A stretch of DNA of 37,131 nt, taken from Microseira wollei NIES-4236. GTDB lineage: Bacteria; Cyanobacteriota; Cyanobacteriia; Cyanobacteriales; Aerosakkonemataceae. Below the pieces are notes generated by a model. That model made no database searches. It saw only the letters and a program-made list of their open reading frames with translations, and was not told where the DNA came from. The position numbers and the translations under genes are program-made. Location of the stretch: positions 1 to 37,131 of the forward strand of contig NZ_BLAY01000098.1 of assembly GCF_020521235.1 (NCBI RefSeq). Reading direction: 5' to 3'. Numbering within the stretch: the first letter of the stretch is position 1; every line of letters begins with the position of its first letter. Positions 32,785 to 37,131 of the stretch are shown here, in pieces.

Positions 32785-33442
32785 CTTGACGACTCAAGAA
32801 TAAACCACCAGCCATAACCGCGAGTGCCATCACCGTACTCGGTTCGGGAACCGACGACGGCGGCTGGGACGGAGTCACGGCGAAGGAAGCGTTATCGATA
32901 TCGAAAGCATCCACGGATGATCCACCATTCCCAAAGACGATCGAACCGAAATCGATATTGCCGATAACGCCGAAAAATCCAGTGTTAGCGCCGATCGCGG
33001 TCCCAACACCAAAGGTTTGATTGCCCGTACCGTCAAAATTCCCCGTGAGTGTTAAACCGGGGTCATTAACACTGAAAAAGTCGGCACCGAAGGCACGCAC
33101 CGCGCCAGGGAAAGTCCAAGTTATGGTTGCAGAGGCAGTATCACCTCCGGTAGCATTCCGGTACTGACCACCTGTAACGGCATTATTGTCGAAGCGGATC
33201 GCGCTAATGTCAGGAGGGAAAGAATTCGTCGAGACGATCCCCGAATCGAGGGTAATCGTTTGAGCTTTCGGGATGTCGGTGCTAAAAGTATCGGTGGTAA
33301 CACTATCGCTAATCGCTTCAACCGCCGCTTGCCACGCAGCGCGATTGGTGTAAAGCGTATAAGCTTGAGCCGAAGATAGGGTACCGAGAACTAAAGTGGC
33401 TGTTCCCATGGCTAGGGTGAGAGATTTCCAGGTAGAAGGCAT
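32771..33442 (-). CDS. PEP-CTERM-sorted secreted protein
   Basis: 223 residues from ATG 33442 with GAGGA upstream. A signal peptide is clear (MPSTWKSLTLAMGTATLVLG, cut after about SAQA). The body is a beta-rich domain (AVRAFGADFFSVNDPGLTLT). The C terminus has the PEP motif SSVPEPSTVMALAVMAGGLF plus LSR, but the usual Arg-rich tail is replaced by QGKCC, because the gene runs into WD40-derived DNA at 32784. PEP-CTERM proteins are exported and trimmed by an exosortase, often into the matrix. The altered tail could affect sorting. An upstream start (33541) is rejected because it would bury the signal peptide. Confidence 0.8.
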   Translation of the reverse strand: MPSTWKSLTLAMGTATLVLGTLSSAQAYTLYTNRAAWQAAVEAISDSVTTDTFSTDIPKAQTITLDSGIVSTNSFPPDISAIRFDNNAVTGGQYRNATGGDTASATITWTFPGAVRAFGADFFSVNDPGLTLTGNFDGTGNQTFGVGTAIGANTGFFGVIGNIDFGSIVFGNGGSSVDAFDIDNASFAVTPSQPPSSVPEPSTVMALAVMAGGLFLSRQGKCC

Positions 33443-33602
33443 GATTATCTTAGTTTCCTCGTCAAAATAAGGTATGAGCTGTAATTCGGACTCAAGGTTA
33501 ACATTGGAATAAATAAATATATCTGTCAAGGTATATGTCAAAACTTCATCTAAACTTTAAAATAAGCTTACTTTCCTCTGACTAACAGAATTCCCACCTA
33601 AT

Positions 33603-34568
33603 TTAGAAACCCAAAACCAACAACACCCCCGCCGCCACGCCTAGAGGTAAATTGGTTTTCCGCTTTCCCAACTTTTGCGCCAGTTCGTCTATCCTCTGCA
33701 AAAGTACCTGGGTATTCAGGGGTCTATCCCCAGGCTTTTGCGCCATCAAATTATCGATAAAATCAGCCAAACTCGGTGAAATATTCGCCGCCTGTCGCCA
33801 GGGAAACACATCGTTATGGGCATCGTAAAATTTTAAAGGTTGCTGTCCCGTCAGCAAATGCACAAACGTCCGTCCCAATGCAAAAAAATCTGATTGCGGT
33901 ACAGCTTGATGATTCATTTGTTCCGGTGGCGTGTACCCAGCAGAAACTACCGCCGTAATTTGGTATCCCGCACCCAGTTTGGCAAGATAAGTATAGGTAG
34001 CTTCCCTCGCGGTGCCAAAATCAATCAACACCAACTGCCCATTCGGTCTTAGCATGATATTGGGCGGCTTAATATCCCGATGGAAATACTGCTTCCCATG
34101 CACTAAATGCAATATTTCTGCTATTTGCTTTAACCAGGCGATTGCTTGCTGTTCGGAAATGGGATGATTTCCCTGCTGTGTTAGCCACTCTTTTAAATTT
34201 GAACCCTCGATTTTTTCCATCACAATGCAGTGCAAAATCAACTCGTTTCTGGTTTGATATGGGAAATAACCATCGACTTTGGGAATACCGGGATGCTGAA
34301 ACTGCGCTAATACTTTTGCTTCTTGCTGAAATAGTTCGACTGCTTTCGGTTGGTTGTTGAGATGTTCTTTGAGGACTTTGAGTATTTTGGGCGTTCCCCG
34401 TTCTTCGGCGATGTAAATTTTGCCAAAACCGCTGTTATCGCTGAGGAGTCGCATCACTCGATAGCGTCCTTGCAGGAGTAAATCGGAATTGCAACTTTGA
34501 CAGTGGCGGTTGTTACTGTTGTGCGGATTGTCTGGTTTTGGGCAAATCGGGTTGATGCAAAGGCTCAT
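33603..34568 (-). CDS. Zinc-ribbon Ser/Thr protein kinase, C-terminally short
   Basis: 321 residues. N-terminal zinc ribbon (Cys4, Cys9, Cys23, Cys26), kinase domain about 35-300 with GFGKIY, KILKVLK, HRD at 163-165 (HRDIKPPN), DFG at 183-185 and PEQ at about 215. A Lys-rich linker and one hydrophobic stretch (LPLGVAAGVLLVLGF) end the protein, where the paralogue at 34870 has another ~250 residues. The stop lies in GGGTTTCTAAATTA, repeat-like DNA, so the sensor half has probably been lost. Hanks-type kinases of this group phosphorylate unknown targets. Transcribed downstream of its paralogue. Confidence 0.85.
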   Translation of the reverse strand: MSLCINPICPKPDNPHNSNNRHCQSCNSDLLLQGRYRVMRLLSDNSGFGKIYIAEERGTPKILKVLKEHLNNQPKAVELFQQEAKVLAQFQHPGIPKVDGYFPYQTRNELILHCIVMEKIEGSNLKEWLTQQGNHPISEQQAIAWLKQIAEILHLVHGKQYFHRDIKPPNIMLRPNGQLVLIDFGTAREATYTYLAKLGAGYQITAVVSAGYTPPEQMNHQAVPQSDFFALGRTFVHLLTGQQPLKFYDAHNDVFPWRQAANISPSLADFIDNLMAQKPGDRPLNTQVLLQRIDELAQKLGKRKTNLPLGVAAGVLLVLGF

Positions 34569-34636
34569 AACTGCGGCAGGATGGCTGTATCCAGTATAAG
34601 AGCAGATTGTTTATTCTTTACTCTATGGTATTTTTC

Positions 34637-34800
34637 AGAAACCCGGTTTCTCGGACAATACCTTCGCCAAAATCCGACACCCTCAAGGGTGTGGCTATAC
34701 AAACTTTGGCTGCGGAGGCAGCCTGTAAGAATTTGAGCCTGCGAAGGCAGGCTTTGCTTGTGTAGCCCCACCCTTGAGGGTGTGGGCGTTTCAGAGTATA
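34637..34800 (-). mobile_element. Structured MITE-like element, copy 2
   Basis: Reverse-strand relative of 16490-16708. It shares an AGAAACCCGGTTTCT end (34637-34651), CAATACCTTCGC, CACCCT.AAGGGTGT, the paired hairpins of the GCCTGCCTTCGCAGGC and GGCTGCCTCCGCAGCC types, and the closing CTACACAAGCAAAG. The GCGCAGCGTGCCG insertion of copy 1 is absent. The terminal repeat is missing at the other end. It lies between the two kinase genes. Confidence 0.75.
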
Positions 34801-34869
34801 ACGCACCGAAAACTATCTCTCGTCTAAAGATGGTGCCGTACTCTCGTCTAACGCACCCTACTGAAGTTG

Positions 34870-36813
34870 CTACAAATTACTGGAAATTGTCTTAAATTTA
34901 TCTGGCGAACCGAGGGAGTAATCTTCTAATTTGAAGTCGGCGAAGGGTTTCTTTTCTAACCTATCGCGCAATGCTTCATCCACATTTACCCCTGGTGTTT
35001 TGTTTTTCACTCCAATAACGATCACGCTTCTTTGGTATGAGGTTAAATCTTGATTCGCCTGACAACCACTGCGTCTAAATTGCCCTAAGTTTAATAAGCG
35101 ATAACCTTGGACGCTGCGGACGTTGCGAAAGATTTTTTTCACCACAAGTTGTATTTGCTGCGATCGCGCAAATGCCCGCCGTTCTTCATCGGTTAAATTT
35201 CCCTCACAAGAAGCAGTTCCCACCGATACAATTTCGGTGGGATTTTCCATGATTCTGCGGATGCCTTCTTGTTCCAGGTTAGTTCTTAAGGTATCAAGGG
35301 TGATTACTTCAGCGTTATGTTGAATTTGATAAGTGCTACCAAACGACCATTTATATTCAACCGAAAGAACGGCAACGCTAAATTCTGCCGTTCTTCCTTG
35401 ACTATCTGCACCTTTTATGTAGGGAAAATAATCTACTTTACCTTTTCTTTCGGGTCTTTGAGTCACTATATTATTAAGGCGGTTTATCCCACTCAAAGCT
35501 AAACCAGTTAAACCTATTAATCCCAAGGCTACTAGCAGCACGCCAATTAAAGCAAGCAGGGGTAATTTATCGTTTTCTTGCCGCCGGGTAGAGGGCAATA
35601 ACGTTGTTGTTCTTGTCTTAATCCAGCCCAGTAATGCTGACAGTAATGCTAGACCTCCAACCCAGCGCACTAAGGTTGGTATTAATGTTGTATTTGTCCG
35701 ATTCTGGCGCGGTACTGCTGGCACAAATGTTGTATCTCTACCAATCCCGCCTACATTGACAGTTTCAGTTAGTTCGCGTTTAATTTCTTCGATTCGTTGC
35801 AAAAGATCCTGAGTATTGGCGGGGCGCTGTTTTATATCTTTTGCCATTAATCCATCGATTAAATCTAACAGTAACGGCGAAACGTGGGTGGCATAACCGC
35901 GCCAATTTAATACATCGTTGCGGCTATCGTACATATCTAAAGGGTGTCTTCCTGTGAGTAAAAAGACAAACGTGCGTCCTAAAGAATAGAAATCTGACTG
36001 CGGTATTGCTTGACCAAATGCTTGTTCTGGTGCGGTGTATCCTGATGATTCAATTGCCGTTATTCTTTGTCCGCCGCTGATTTTTGCCAGGTAGGTATAA
36101 GTCATTTCTCTGGCAGTGCCAAAGTCGATTAATACTAGATCCCCCCCTGCCCCCCCTGGCAAAGGGGGGGTGTGCCGATCCCCCCCTGCCCCCCCTGGCA
36201 AAGGGGGGGTGTGCCGATCCCCCCCTGCCCCCCCTGGCAAAGGGGGGGTGCGTTCCCCCCCTTGGGAAGGGGGGGTAGGGGGGGATCCTCGTCGCAGCAT
36301 GATGTTAGATGGTTTAATATCGCGATGCAGATATTGCCTAGTATGGACTAGATGTAAAATTGCAGCTATTTGTTCTAACCAATTGAGGGCTTGTTCTTGG
36401 CTAATTGGTTGATTTCCTCGCTGTTCTAGCCATTGTTCTAAGTTGACACCCTCGATTTTTTCCATGCCGATGCAGTGCAACCGGATGCTATTTCGGGTTT
36501 GATATGGGAAATAGCCATCAACTTTGGGAATTCCGGAGTTATTTAGTTGTCCTAATACGGCTGCTTCTTGCTCGAATAATTCTACGGCTTTGGCGTTGCG
36601 GTTGAGGTCTTCTTTGAGTACTTTAAGAATTTTGGGGGTGTTGCCTTCGTAAGCTTCATAAACTTTGCCAAAGCCTGTTTTATCGTTCAAAAGACGAGTT
36701 ACCCGATATCGCCCCGCTATTTCTAGGGGTGAACCGCAACCTTGGCAGAAGCGGCTGTTACCATCGGCAGGGTTGTCTGGTTGAGGGCAAATGGGGTTAA
36801 TGCAAAGGCTCAT
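34870..36813 (-). CDS. Zinc-ribbon Ser/Thr protein kinase with membrane segments and C-terminal sensor-like domain
   Basis: 647 residues from ATG 36813 (an upstream TTG is possible). Zinc ribbon Cys4, Cys9, Cys23, Cys26; GFGKVY; KILKVLK; HRDIKPSN (163-170); DFG at 230-232; then two hydrophobic segments (GGLALLSALLGWI; LPLLALIGVLLVALGLIGLT) and an outer ~200-residue domain of unknown family (TAEFSVAVLSVEYKWSFGS). Between the catalytic loop and DFG are about 47 extra Pro/Gly-rich residues (HTPPLPGGAGGDR units) encoded by repeat DNA at 36138-36290. The paralogue has only RPNGQ there. Both motifs remain intact, so activity is possible but uncertain. Confidence 0.85.
   Translation of the reverse strand: MSLCINPICPQPDNPADGNSRFCQGCGSPLEIAGRYRVTRLLNDKTGFGKVYEAYEGNTPKILKVLKEDLNRNAKAVELFEQEAAVLGQLNNSGIPKVDGYFPYQTRNSIRLHCIGMEKIEGVNLEQWLEQRGNQPISQEQALNWLEQIAAILHLVHTRQYLHRDIKPSNIMLRRGSPPTPPSQGGERTPPLPGGAGGDRHTPPLPGGAGGDRHTPPLPGGAGGDLVLIDFGTAREMTYTYLAKISGGQRITAIESSGYTAPEQAFGQAIPQSDFYSLGRTFVFLLTGRHPLDMYDSRNDVLNWRGYATHVSPLLLDLIDGLMAKDIKQRPANTQDLLQRIEEIKRELTETVNVGGIGRDTTFVPAVPRQNRTNTTLIPTLVRWVGGLALLSALLGWIKTRTTTLLPSTRRQENDKLPLLALIGVLLVALGLIGLTGLALSGINRLNNIVTQRPERKGKVDYFPYIKGADSQGRTAEFSVAVLSVEYKWSFGSTYQIQHNAEVITLDTLRTNLEQEGIRRIMENPTEIVSVGTASCEGNLTDEERRAFARSQQIQLVVKKIFRNVRSVQGYRLLNLGQFRRSGCQANQDLTSYQRSVIVIGVKNKTPGVNVDEALRDRLEKKPFADFKLEDYSLGSPDKFKTISSNL
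36138..36290. repeat. 39-bp GC-skewed palindromic repeats inside the kinase gene
   Basis: Three tandem 39-bp units (36138-36176, 36177-36215, 36216-36254), each of the type GATCCCCCCCTGCCCC...GGCAAAGGGGGGG, followed by a partial unit (CCCCCCCTTGGGAAGGGGGGG). Each unit can form a C7/G7 hairpin. The length 39 is 13 codons, so the frame stays open. Confidence 0.9.
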
Positions 36814-36825
36814 GGCTAGCAGCAA

Positions 36826-36907
36826 GGTACTGTATTAGTAGTATAGGATGCGATCGCACCAACATAACTGCATCTAGAATACCTTGCCAGCTATCTTGCT
36901 ATTCGGT
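36826..36907. other. Upstream region of the kinase gene
   Basis: A short stretch with a HIP1 site (about 36851) and no visible gene. It contains the promoter region of the minus-strand kinase, with no box I can support. Confidence 0.4.
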
Positions 36908-37131
36908 ATGGGTGTAGGGGCACGGCAATACAAATATGTTGGTAAAACCCAACAATATCATCATGCCGATTGGGTGTAGGGGCACGGCAATACAAATATT
37001 TTGCTAAAAACCCAACAATATCATCATGCCGATTGGGTGTAGGGGCACGGCAATACAAATATGTTGGTAAAAACCCAACAATATCATCATGCCGATTGGG
37101 TGTAGGGGCACGGCAATACAAATATGTTGGT
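36908..37131. repeat. 62-63-bp tandem repeat array
   Basis: The start GTGTAGGGGCACGG recurs at 36912, 36974, 37037 and 37100, so the periods are 62, 63 and 63. Each unit holds a TGTTGG/CCAACA hairpin and a TGCCG/CGGCA pair. The window ends inside the fourth copy, so the array may go on. The minus strand stays open through it, but that is a repeat artefact. Confidence 0.9.

Noticed and set aside
33443-33541. Upstream extension of the PEP-CTERM gene
   Set aside because: It would place 33 polar residues before a textbook signal peptide; the ATG at 33442 has its own ribosome-binding site.
36891-37121. Minus-strand frame with repeated CRAPTPNRHDDIVG units
   Set aside because: It is open only because the tandem repeat has a 63-base period; one unit is 62 bases and the peptide has no meaning.
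36908-37131. CRISPR array
   Set aside because: The units are head-to-tail with no unique spacers and no cas genes are near; it is a plain tandem repeat.
1-37131. tRNA or rRNA genes
   Set aside because: I looked for the GGTTCGAATCC-type T-loop with acceptor stems and for rRNA signatures and saw none; a tRNAscan run would settle it.

Overview
The window is chromosomal DNA from a cyanobacterium, most likely a filamentous Microcoleus/Oscillatoria-type organism (inference). It carries the photosystem I core genes psaA-psaB, an ndhD subunit of the photosynthetic NDH-1 complex, an FtsH protease and many copies of the cyanobacterial HIP1 octamer GCGATCGC. It is also rich in short interspersed repeats and palindromic elements, as the large genomes of this group are.

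Layout. 1-1290 is repeat-rich non-coding DNA: a 127-bp direct repeat and a palindrome-ended element. 1308-4401 holds HU (hup), a cobalamin-pathway aminotransferase-like gene (cobC/cobD type) and a flavin disulfide-reductase-like protein that lacks the redox cysteine pair. 4898-10143 holds a small unknown ORF, psaA and psaB, followed by a clear terminator. 10.2-13.2 kb holds gene debris (OsmC and XisI fragments), a hypothetical gene, a VapBC-like toxin-antitoxin pair and a GNAT acetyltransferase. 13.35-17.35 kb holds ndhD, a NahK-like sugar-kinase-fold protein and a DOMON-like protein. 17.4-24.8 kb is a decaying accessory block: two XRE pseudogenes, two small unknown genes, a BrnT-like pseudogene, and two large probable exported peptidases (a C39-like and a clostripain/C11 type) that share a duplicated N-terminal module and upstream DNA. 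24.8-28.5 kb holds a RelE-type toxin-antitoxin pair, a class IV aminotransferase (pabC-like), a strongly structured ~410-nt RNA-like element, and ftsH. 28.6-30.1 kb holds a tnpB-only IS200/IS605-family element inserted in an XRE-type gene. 30.3-32.8 kb holds small conserved genes, a Uma2 nuclease, an aspartic-protease pseudogene, a symmetrical structured element and a WD40 remnant. 32.8-36.8 kb holds a PEP-CTERM protein and two paralogous zinc-ribbon Ser/Thr kinases. The right edge is a 62-63-bp tandem repeat.

Most notable: (1) the structured element just upstream of ftsH, ending at ATGA, resembles a stand-alone HEARO/omega-RNA (IscB guide RNA) without iscB, and a 3'-end relic of it lies near 12.4 kb; (2) the tnpB element has readable IS608-like TTAC/TCAA junctions, which define its guide and its interrupted target; (3) two MITE-like families are each present in two diverged copies, one with stem changes that keep pairing, and their termini also occur as scattered solo motifs; (4) interspersed repeats sit in frame inside at least four protein genes, including a 47-residue expansion inside the catalytic core of a kinase; (5) a seven-base G tract (C7 on the coding strand) breaks the 5' end of one peptidase, and one extra base would restore it.

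All calls come from reading the sequence and recalling protein families. No database search was run. The coordinates of repeats and pseudogenes are the most approximate.
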